Shown here: positions 16,633 through 23,309 of the stretch, piece after piece
Layout of the letters: every line of letters starts with the position of its first letter
Numbering within the stretch: position 1 is the stretch's first letter
From: Phycisphaeraceae bacterium
GTDB lineage: Bacteria; Planctomycetota; Phycisphaerae; Phycisphaerales; Zrk34
Length of the DNA: 40,865 bases
Direction: 5' to 3'
Assembly: GCA_028277685.1 (NCBI GenBank)
Contig: JANQFT010000525.1
Coordinates: 1 to 40,865 of the forward strand
Program-made: the position numbers and the translations under genes
Notes under the pieces: generated by a model
What the model was told of the DNA's origin: nothing
Database searches by the model: none
What the model saw: only the letters and a program-made list of their open reading frames with translations

Positions 16633-17120
16633 GCCGCCACCGCCTGGCCTCGGGCCTGTTCGATCAGCCGGTGCCACTCGGCCAGTTCCAGCTTGCTCAT
16701 GGGCCGGTAGTGCACCATCGCGTAGATGCCCAGGCCCGGCACGCCCGGCGTCACCGTGCGGACGAAATAGGCGTGGCTCGACGGCAGATCGGGCGCGTTG
16801 CCGCAGGCCTCGCGGAAGGCGCGAATGTCCTGGCCGGGATGCGTGTCCTCCAGCACGTGCTGCCAGGTGCCGGGCGTGAAACTTTCGATCACGTCGAGGT
16901 GCTCCGCCGCCTGGTCAATGTGCCGGCGCTCCCACAGCCGACGCCCGCCATCGGTCTGCGGCACCGCCACCACGCCCTTGTTCGCCAGGTAGTCCAGCGT
17001 CGATGCGTTGGCCTTCAGCCCGCGCGTGACCAGTTCGCACGCCGCCGCCGTCGTTCGCTTCGGATACTCATGCGGGCCGAACAGTTCCTCGTAGTCGTTG
17101 CGACTCAACACGTGCCTCAT
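16629..17120 (-). CDS. Hypothetical protein with winged-helix-like segment
   Basis: A 163-residue protein translationally coupled to the capsid fusion (ATGA). AAAGGG precedes the ATG at 17120. Residues 30-75 (AACELVTRGLKANASTLDYLANKGVVAVPQ, then GGRRLWERRHIDQAAEHL) resemble the MerR-like winged helix of excisionases and terminase small subunits. The C-terminal half is not recognised. It could be a DNA-binding regulator or a packaging-recognition protein that supplies DNA specificity to a helper terminase. The second idea is speculative but relevant, because the element has a capsid and no terminase. It is the first gene of the leftward operon. Confidence 0.65.
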   Translation of the reverse strand: MRHVLSRNDYEELFGPHEYPKRTTAAACELVTRGLKANASTLDYLANKGVVAVPQTDGGRRLWERRHIDQAAEHLDVIESFTPGTWQHVLEDTHPGQDIRAFREACGNAPDLPSSHAYFVRTVTPGVPGLGIYAMVHYRPMSKLELAEWHRLIEQARGQAVAA

Positions 17121-17615
17121 GGAAATCCCTTTCAGGAACAGGTGTGAATGTCGCGGCCACCGTGCCGCGAACCGAACTTCGTCGTGATTCGCCAAACGCC
17201 GGTCAGCGCTCGGCCCTCTCCTTCACTACCTACCGCCAGCCGCCGCGAACCGTCCGCCGAATCTCGGCGGGCCGCAGCGAACGACACGTCCCCTCTTTAG
17301 TTACCTATGCGAACCGTTGCGGGCGGTCCCGTTTTTCTGCCGAACCCCTGCCATCTCACCCTCGGCACCCTCTACATCTGCACCCGCGGCCGAAATGTTG
17401 CGCTCGGGCCATCGCGCCCGCCGACCGTCGGCAGGCCGTCCCTCCACTATTGTCTTTTTGCAGACGGGGCCGAAATTTTGCGTGGCACTTTCCACTTCTT
17501 GTTACTTACCCGGCGCAGCGGGAAACTGTCGGGAGAATCTGCGGATGACCGTCGCGCCATCCGCCGAGTCGACAACCATCATCAAAAACTAACCGGACCC
17601 GAAAGTCCGTCATGA
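17121..17615. other. Divergent intergenic region of element 1
   Basis: About 500 bases between the leftward capsid operon and the rightward transglutaminase operon. I find no convincing gene. Small hairpins are visible, for example GCCGA-CCG-TCGGC near 17430 and CGGAC-CCGAAA-GTCCG near 17600. The promoters for both operons should lie here; a rightward one is annotated separately, and I could not identify the leftward one. Confidence 0.5.
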
Positions 17616-17644
17616 TTGACAGCCGCCCCGCGCCACCCGATAAT
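17616..17644 (+). promoter_or_regulatory. Near-consensus sigma-70 promoter of the cargo operon
   Basis: TTGACA (17616-17621), exactly 17 bases, then GATAAT (17639-17644). This is the closest match to the sigma-70 consensus that I see in the window. It lies 34 bases before the ATG at 17678 and should drive strong expression of the three following genes. Confidence 0.8.
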
Positions 17645-17677
17645 CTGGACCGTCTCAGATCACTTGAAGGGGGCCCG

Positions 17678-19063
17678 ATGGGACGGGGCAATCGAAAAGC
17701 TCGACAGCACACGACAGCCAGCAGAACCTCTGTTGACTCGCAGCCATCGTCCCCACGCACCTTCCTCCGCTCATTGCTCCAGAGCGTCACGCTCATCGCC
17801 CTCGGCGCGGTTGTCACGTTCGCCATCATGACCTCGCTGGACGATCCCGTCCGACGGATCATTCCCGACAACGCCAGCGGCAGCGCACTGCCGTTCCAAT
17901 CACCGAGCCAGCCTGCCGTCAACAGTGTCAGCCAATCCGGCCCACGCACGGTCTGGCAACTATTGGCGCTGCCCGACGCTGAGTTGGAGAAGGTCGATGT
18001 CATCGAGCTTAATCTCGCAGTGGCCCGCGAGATTCCCGGCTTGGAAGACTTGGACATCGCCAAGTACCAGCGCATTGTCGATGGGTGGGCCAACGACATC
18101 CGGCCGCGTCTGCCGGCCGCCGAGCAGGCATTCGCGCAGACGCCGGAGAAGTGGCAGAACGACGTACGGTTCTTCCGTCTCGGCGTCGTCGCCAGCTACC
18201 TCAACGAACACGTCGGCATCGCCTACATCGACGAGCAGAAGCAGGCGCAGATCGAAGCCCGGAAGTCCGGCAAGCCCGTCGAGATTCGCTACACCGATCC
18301 CGGCGACTTGTTCGTCCATGACCTGATCGACAACAAGCGCGGCACCTGCGGCAGCATGCCCACGCTGCATGTGGCCATGGGCCGCCGCCTCGGTTGGCCG
18401 GTCTCGCTCGCGGCCGTCAAGTCCCACACGGTTTGCCGATTCGATGATGGAGACGTCGTCTACAACATCGAGACGACCCACACCGAACAGGGCGGCATGT
18501 TCTCGGCGGGCACCGACGCTGAATACCTGGAAGACTTCGGCCTGCCCAGGCGGGCGGTCACCAGCGGGTCCGATCTGAACAGCATGACCGCCCGGCAGAT
18601 GCTCGGCTACTTCATCGGCCTTCGCGCCCGCCACTTCGCCGACACCGGTCGCATGGATTTAGCCGACCGGGATTATGCCCTGGCCCGGGCACTGCTGCCC
18701 AACCATCGCAAGACATGGCAGGCCTCGATGGAGGCGGCGATCCTCAAAGGCACGCACTTGTTCAACCCCGGCGAACCCGAGGGACCGAGCGGTCTGACCT
18801 ACTGGCTCAATGCGCAATTCGCCCAGCGGCGACCAGCTTCGGCACCAAGCAGCGCAGGGATTGAACATCACATTGCCGAGGTCGAACGCATCAACGCGAT
18901 CAACCGCATGCGCATGCAGCAGATGCACACGCCGGGCATTCCGCACCAACCGGCTCCTGGCATGCCTGTCAATCCATACGCACCCACGATTCCGAACCAC
19001 ACCGGCCAATATCAGCCGCCCAACCCCTACGGTCCAAGCCATCCGGGGGCGGGATCACCGTAA
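17678..19063 (+). CDS. Membrane-anchored transglutaminase-like protein
   Basis: A 461-residue protein with one N-terminal transmembrane segment (about residues 33-52) and the rest outside the cytoplasm. The transglutaminase/SirB1-like core has the catalytic cysteine at residue 224 (RGTCGSMPTLHVAMGRRLGW), a histidine at 250 (KSHTVCRF) and an acidic residue in VVYNIE. Such folds act as cysteine proteases, transglutaminases or amidases; the substrate cannot be told. The C-terminal 90 residues are rich in proline and methionine. AAGGGGG precedes the ATG at 17678. It is first in an operon with an Rhs-derived exported protein and a membrane protein, behind a strong promoter, inside the satellite-like element. 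Confidence 0.75.
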   Translation: MGRGNRKARQHTTASRTSVDSQPSSPRTFLRSLLQSVTLIALGAVVTFAIMTSLDDPVRRIIPDNASGSALPFQSPSQPAVNSVSQSGPRTVWQLLALPDAELEKVDVIELNLAVAREIPGLEDLDIAKYQRIVDGWANDIRPRLPAAEQAFAQTPEKWQNDVRFFRLGVVASYLNEHVGIAYIDEQKQAQIEARKSGKPVEIRYTDPGDLFVHDLIDNKRGTCGSMPTLHVAMGRRLGWPVSLAAVKSHTVCRFDDGDVVYNIETTHTEQGGMFSAGTDAEYLEDFGLPRRAVTSGSDLNSMTARQMLGYFIGLRARHFADTGRMDLADRDYALARALLPNHRKTWQASMEAAILKGTHLFNPGEPEGPSGLTYWLNAQFAQRRPASAPSSAGIEHHIAEVERINAINRMRMQQMHTPGIPHQPAPGMPVNPYAPTIPNHTGQYQPPNPYGPSHPGAGSP

Positions 19064-19075
19064 GAGGAGTTTGCC

Positions 19076-19939
19076 ATGTCACGTTCGATGTTTCGCTCGT
19101 TCAACGCCTACCCGATCGCCCTCGCAGCAGTTGTGATCCTGTTGTCCATCCCGTCAGCCGCTCGCGCAGGCTATCCGGACGGGATGAATAGCTATGCGGC
19201 CTATCACGTCATGCATGGCGGGGTTGATCCCAGTGGGTTGAAATGGAAAGTGGAACGCAATCATGGTGCGAGAGCAAAGGCTACGACCCCGGACTGCGAC
19301 ACGCTCCGCAATCTGGCCAAGACCGTTCGCCTGGAACCGGATGAATGGCCCAAGTGGGTCCAATGGAAAGATCTGAGCTTGCCCCACGTTGACCTTGACA
19401 CACCCATTCCGCCTGATGACTCGCTGACCGTCCCCAATACTGTATACGCAACAGTTGGTGACTTGCATGGTGTCTTCGGCTGGAAGGGCGATTCAAAGGG
19501 CATTGGGTTGCCGTGGGCATTGCGAGCATGGTCACACTATCGCCTAAACCAGTATGCGCGTGATGTTCGCGCAAGAGGGTTCAAGGTGGATGTGTGGAAG
19601 TATGCTGTATACAAGGAAACTCTCCGCACTTTGCTCCGTCAGCCGGATGTTCACGGGTGGTTCCATGTCGGTCACGGTAACAACGACGAGTTCGGTACCA
19701 TCTTGGCGGCGGACGGAAATGCGGTGCTGCCGATGGACCTCAAGCCGCCGCACCACAGGCTCGCATGGGTAACTCTGATGGTCTGCAAGGCCGCAAAGGC
19801 CGAAACCAACGGTGCTGTAAAGGGACGTTGGAGTGACCTAGTGAGCCAATACGGTACTTATCGAGCGTCATACCACAACATTCACCCGGCATTCACGGGA
19901 TGGGAGGGGATTCCCATTCAACCGGAGAATGCAGAGTGA
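19076..19939 (+). CDS. Exported Rhs-derived protein with caspase-like His/Cys motif
   Basis: A 287-residue protein starting with a signal peptide (residues 1-31, ending SAARA). Immediately after it comes GYPDGMNSYAAYHVM, then VDPSGL (33-55), the junction sequence of Rhs-repeat core domains that normally precedes a toxin C-terminus. Here no Rhs repeats are present, so this is an orphan tip. The C-terminal domain has GWFHVGHGNNDEFG (His197/His200) and WVTLMVCKAA (Cys237), which resembles the His-Gly and Cys arrangement of caspase/CHAT-like clan CD peptidases. A toxin or effector peptidase role is therefore plausible but inferred. GAGGAG lies 7 bases before the ATG. The last base pairs overlap the next gene's GTG start. 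Confidence 0.6.
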   Translation: MSRSMFRSFNAYPIALAAVVILLSIPSAARAGYPDGMNSYAAYHVMHGGVDPSGLKWKVERNHGARAKATTPDCDTLRNLAKTVRLEPDEWPKWVQWKDLSLPHVDLDTPIPPDDSLTVPNTVYATVGDLHGVFGWKGDSKGIGLPWALRAWSHYRLNQYARDVRARGFKVDVWKYAVYKETLRTLLRQPDVHGWFHVGHGNNDEFGTILAADGNAVLPMDLKPPHHRLAWVTLMVCKAAKAETNGAVKGRWSDLVSQYGTYRASYHNIHPAFTGWEGIPIQPENAE

Positions 19940-20460
19940 TCGCTCGCACGTCCAAGAGTTGGATGGGGCTGACTTTGAGTCGGCTGTGTTTGTACGTCTT
20001 AATCGTGGTGGCTTTGATCCTTGGCGTGTTTCTATACGCTCATCGCATGACCGCACAAATGCGCACGGACCGCGGCCTACTGTACGCGTATGCGGTTACT
20101 GTGGCCCACATGGTGAGTTCGCGGGAAGCGGAATCACTGTCTGTGGAATCCCTCGTGGAAGCAGCAAATAGCATGAATGCAGAGAAGAATCGCAACCTGA
20201 TCCATGCTAACACCGAAAGCCCAGACGCAAGGCGGGTGATTGGGCTTGCGTGTATCCCCGCAGGGCAGAACCACATTTCATGGGCCGCTGTGATTGCGGC
20301 CCACCGTGACGGTGAGACATGTTATCTGATTGATGTGCAAGGCAGAATCCAAAATGCCTCAGGCATACAAGCAGACGCAGCTATGGAATCAGGGCCTGCT
20401 GGCGCTTTCTGGCACCGTGTGTCACTGGAGCGGGGGAAGGCTCCACATCAAGACGATTGA
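19936..20460 (+). CDS. Small membrane protein, possible immunity partner
   Basis: A 174-residue protein with one transmembrane segment near the N-terminus (LCLYVLIVVALILGVFLYAH) and a soluble remainder facing the periplasm. I do not recognise the soluble part. The GTG start overlaps the upstream stop as GTGA, with GGAG 8 bases upstream, so it is coupled to the Rhs-derived gene. In polymorphic toxin loci the gene directly after the toxin tip usually encodes its immunity protein. A membrane-anchored immunity protein would fit an exported effector, but this is inference from position only. Confidence 0.6.
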   Translation: MIARTSKSWMGLTLSRLCLYVLIVVALILGVFLYAHRMTAQMRTDRGLLYAYAVTVAHMVSSREAESLSVESLVEAANSMNAEKNRNLIHANTESPDARRVIGLACIPAGQNHISWAAVIAAHRDGETCYLIDVQGRIQNASGIQADAAMESGPAGAFWHRVSLERGKAPHQDD

Positions 20461-20592
20461 GCCCCTTGACGGACCGTGCTTTGGCTAGGCGGGGGGCGAC
20501 AGGCCAACATCGTAGTGGGCTTCGAACGCTTGCCGATCGCCTTCCCTCCCTGCTGCAACTGCACATGATCTTGCTTGGACGATGTTGCTACT

Positions 20593-22197
20593 TCACTCGT
20601 CTCCGTCCCCCGCCATGCCAATGATCCGCGTAAGATGCGGGTCTGGCCCGTGCATGAAGACGATCACGAACGGCTGGACCATCGCGGCCGGTTCTAGCTT
20701 CTGCCAGTTGCCCCGACTTGTTCGAACAGGGAGCCGTTCAGTGAGAAAACTGAACGGCTTTCTCTTTTCCAGGCAAAGAGTTGTGTCGTTTAGCGTCCGG
20801 TTCAAAGATACCGCGCGCAGAATCCGTTGCTTTCCGGTCATCTTTGAACGCCGCCAAACGTCCGCCGCCTTTTGCGTGAAGTCGAACACCTGGATGGCCA
20901 AGTCCCTGCATGACGGGTCGATGTCCCCGCAAGCCGATTGGCCCTGCTCCACCTCGCGAATCTGTCCCTGCAACACGGCAGAACGATCCTGATATGTCCC
21001 CGCATCGAGATGCCCATCGAGGTATAACGACAGCAATCGCTCGCTTTGTTTCTCCAACTCGACTTTCTTGCGGCCGAGGATTCGCTTCTGTTGGCCGTGG
21101 TCGCCACGCAATCGGCCGAACGCCTTGTCGAGCGTATCGCGGAACCACTCGCAGGTTTCGGGCGTGGGCATCCGCATGGATTCCAATTCAGCGATAACCG
21201 CATCCTCGAGGTCGGCCTCGCGCCAACGCACGCGTGGATGATCATCACCGGGGTGGTTGTTGGCGCAGCGGTAGTAAGTGTGCATCCGCACACCGCCATC
21301 TTTCAGCTTTCGGCGGATGCGCTCACCCGTGACCATGCTGCCGCAGTATTCGCACAGGATCAGGCCGTTGGCGAAGGTGTGCGTTTGGCGGTTCGTCCGC
21401 CGATTCTTCCCCTTGAGGATGTCGCGGCAAAGCTGGAACGTTTGGCGCTCGACCAGCGGACGATGCTTGCCGGGGTAGATTTGGCGCTTCCAAATAATGT
21501 CACCGACGTAAAACCGGTTGGCCAGCATGTACGAGATCCTGCTCGGTGACATACGTGGCGTGCTGGGCCGGTAGATATAGCCTTCGCGGTGGAGCTGTTC
21601 GCCGATCATGTCGAAGGTCATGCCGCCTTGCGAGTAGAGCTGGAAGACGCGCACCACCAATTTGGACCTCTCTGGATGTGGCTTGATCGGCTCATCCCGG
21701 TCGTCGGTGTTCATGTAGCCATACGGCACGCCGCATGGCATCCAGCCCTGCCGCACCTTCTCATCCTGGCCTTTGCGGACCTCCTGGCGAAGGTTGTCGC
21801 TGTAGTACTGGCTGATCGCCGCCATCACGTTGAACGACAACGCGCCGGCAGCACCGGGTCCGAACTCGTTGTCGACGAACGCCATCTTCACGCCCACGGC
21901 GTCTTCGAGTTCCTGCATGCGTACCGCGTCACGCATGTTGCGGCAGATGCGGTCGAGTTTGTGGGCGAGGATAGCATCGATCTGCATCCTGCGGGCATTC
22001 TTCTTCACCCACTGGTACATCTCATTGAAGGCAATGCGCTCAGCCCCGCGACGGGCCGACTCCGCGATGACAAACTCGCGCACCACCTTCCATCCCTCTC
22101 GCTCGGCCTTGTCGCGGTTGATGCGAATCTGCGCATCCAGCGAATAGCCTTCGGCTTGTTCGCGGGAAGATACTCTGGCCCAGATCACGACATTCAT
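20593..22197 (-). CDS. Large serine recombinase (integrase) of element 2
   Basis: A 534-residue recombinase clearly homologous to the one at 10595-12097: MNVVIWARVSSREQAEGYSLDAQ (catalytic serine at residue 10), DAILAHKLDRICRNMRDAV, VPYGYMNTDDRDEP, ISYMLANRFYVGD, then a zinc ribbon with CEYC and YYRCANNHPG, and a coiled coil. The ATG at 22197 overlaps the upstream stop (ATGA). Its C-terminus reads SRGNWQKL and continues 35 more residues past the attachment core, into sequence that belongs to element 1 if the two are integrated in tandem. A terminator-like hairpin for the plus strand lies inside the coding sequence at 20733-20768. It would integrate the larger prophage. Confidence 0.93.
   Translation of the reverse strand: MNVVIWARVSSREQAEGYSLDAQIRINRDKAEREGWKVVREFVIAESARRGAERIAFNEMYQWVKKNARRMQIDAILAHKLDRICRNMRDAVRMQELEDAVGVKMAFVDNEFGPGAAGALSFNVMAAISQYYSDNLRQEVRKGQDEKVRQGWMPCGVPYGYMNTDDRDEPIKPHPERSKLVVRVFQLYSQGGMTFDMIGEQLHREGYIYRPSTPRMSPSRISYMLANRFYVGDIIWKRQIYPGKHRPLVERQTFQLCRDILKGKNRRTNRQTHTFANGLILCEYCGSMVTGERIRRKLKDGGVRMHTYYRCANNHPGDDHPRVRWREADLEDAVIAELESMRMPTPETCEWFRDTLDKAFGRLRGDHGQQKRILGRKKVELEKQSERLLSLYLDGHLDAGTYQDRSAVLQGQIREVEQGQSACGDIDPSCRDLAIQVFDFTQKAADVWRRSKMTGKQRILRAVSLNRTLNDTTLCLEKRKPFSFLTERLPVRTSRGNWQKLEPAAMVQPFVIVFMHGPDPHLTRIIGMAGDGDE
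20710..20719. other. Attachment-site core at the junction of elements 1 and 2
   Basis: A second copy of GCCCCGACTT, here not preceded by a tRNA body. It would be the right end of element 1 and the left end of element 2 if both integrated at tRNA-Pro one after the other. Ten bases alone is a short match. The support comes from its identical position and reading frame in both recombinase genes. Confidence 0.6.
20733..20768 (+). terminator. Terminator hairpin at the left end of element 2
   Basis: GCCGTTCAGT, loop GAGAAA and ACTGAACGGC form a perfect 10-bp stem (20733-20758), followed by TTTCTCTTTT. It is at the same distance from the attachment core as the hairpin at 10630, with compensating changes in both arms. 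In the present arrangement it would end transcripts coming from the rightward operon of element 1. Confidence 0.85.
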
Positions 22198-22484
22198 TCG
22201 CAGGTCTCCTCCATGCTGGCCTGGTAGAACACCAGGGCGATGCGTTGGACATTCAGCAACATTTCGACGGCTTCCTCTCGTTCGATTTCGCGTTCGAGGT
22301 ATCGACCCCACACCTCCTGCGTACGGGCGATCAGGTCCTCGGTGATCCATTCACTCTCCAGCGGTCCGGTGGAGTCGCTGGGTTGGTCACATTGAGCCTC
22401 AGCGTTCAAAGACTGTCCAGTCGGTTCTGGCGAATGTGGGGAACATCTTTGAACCAGCCGAGGCGCGCATGTTTGAGCGATCAT
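22194..22484 (-). CDS. Small ORF coupled to the serine recombinase (element 2)
   Basis: A 96-residue homologue of the 51-residue protein at 12097, with an N-terminal extension rich in serine and proline. The shared part is WITEDLIARTQEVWGRYL and REEAVEMLLNVQRIALVF. Its start (GGAGG 7 bases upstream) overlaps the preceding stop as ATGA, and its own stop overlaps the recombinase start the same way. Regulator, small ORF and recombinase are thus one coupled unit. A helper of recombination is the simplest guess for its function; none is established from the sequence. Confidence 0.75.
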   Translation of the reverse strand: MIAQTCAPRLVQRCSPHSPEPTGQSLNAEAQCDQPSDSTGPLESEWITEDLIARTQEVWGRYLEREIEREEAVEMLLNVQRIALVFYQASMEETCE

Positions 22485-23023
22485 TGCGACGCCTCCGTGT
22501 CGATGCCCATGTCCTCGAAATGGCCTGCAATGCGCCTCACGGCCTTGTTGACCGTCTTCCAATCGCAATTGAGCTTGCGCGCGATCGCACTACGATTCAT
22601 GCCACTGGCCAGACCCTTGGCGACGGCTTGATCGAAGGGTCGCAACCCCTGGATCGCTCCCCTCACGTCCATGCCCAAAGGGATGTCGATCTGGAAACAC
22701 GGCTCAGCGCCGATGTATGAACCGTCTTCGCGAATGCCCAGGCTCCGGAGGTATCGCTCGAAGCCTTTTCGGTCACGGCACCGGCCGCGCATCAGGAACA
22801 GCAGATGCCGATTCATTGCAGCGAACAGCGCCGTCTCCTCTTTCGCACCACCACCGTGGTCGGGGTCGTATTCGAACTGGATGATGAGGATCGCCAGTTC
22901 CTGCATCAGGTCCGGCCAATCGTTTCTGGGGAATCGCATCGCCTTGATGCGGGCCAGCGCCATCCGTGCCTTCCAGGCTTCGAATGCTCCGTCGTATTTG
23001 CTTACCAGGTCTTCGTTCTTCAT
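22481..23023 (-). CDS. Sigma-like / ArpU-like phage regulator
   Basis: A 180-residue protein. The N-terminal half (WPDLMQELAILIIQFEYDPD, then FAAMNRHLLFLMRGRCRDRKGF) resembles sigma region 2 helices. The C-terminal part (FDQAVAKGLASGMNRSAIARKLNCDWKTVNKAVRRI) is a helix-turn-helix of the sigma region 4 type. Phages use such proteins as transcription regulators. AAGGA sits 9 bases before the ATG at 23023; a more upstream ATG overlaps that ribosome binding site and is less likely. It heads the operon containing the small ORF and recombinase, so it may coordinate integration with other early functions. It diverges from the recombination genes across a region of TGTCAG repeats. Confidence 0.65.
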   Translation of the reverse strand: MKNEDLVSKYDGAFEAWKARMALARIKAMRFPRNDWPDLMQELAILIIQFEYDPDHGGGAKEETALFAAMNRHLLFLMRGRCRDRKGFERYLRSLGIREDGSYIGAEPCFQIDIPLGMDVRGAIQGLRPFDQAVAKGLASGMNRSAIARKLNCDWKTVNKAVRRIAGHFEDMGIDTEASQ

Positions 23024-23147
23024 CGCGATCATTCCTTCGATCAGGGGGCGTATTCGCGGATGGGCCGATCCCAACCGCCTGATCGCGATGCTCAGAGCGA
23101 CACCGGGGACTCGTCTGTAGAGCGAAAGCTGTCTGGCGAAAGCCGAA

Positions 23148-23210
23148 TGTCAGGAAGGTTGCCAGAAGGCTGTCAGGGCTTGCGGGGACCTGTCAGACAT
23201 ATGTCAGACA
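23148..23210. promoter_or_regulatory. Iterated TGTCAG operator-like repeats
   Basis: TGTCAG occurs at 23148, 23171, 23191 and 23202. The last two extend to TGTCAGACA, separated by TA (23191-23210). The block lies between the divergent regulator/recombinase operon and the recombination operon. It could be the operator region of a prophage switch. No repressor binding has been shown. Confidence 0.5.
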
Positions 23211-23309
23211 GATAAGTTGATGTCCTTGCATCCGATTCTTGGGGGGCTGCGGCAAATAACCCTTGCGAACGAGGCACCAATGCTTCGCTCGATGCAAGGG
23301 AGTCCGACC

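Noticed and set aside
17301-17495. A 64-codon leftward frame starting at GTG in the divergent region of element 1
   Set aside because: Weak ribosome binding site, arginine- and glycine-rich composition typical of GC-rich chance frames, and no recognisable motif.
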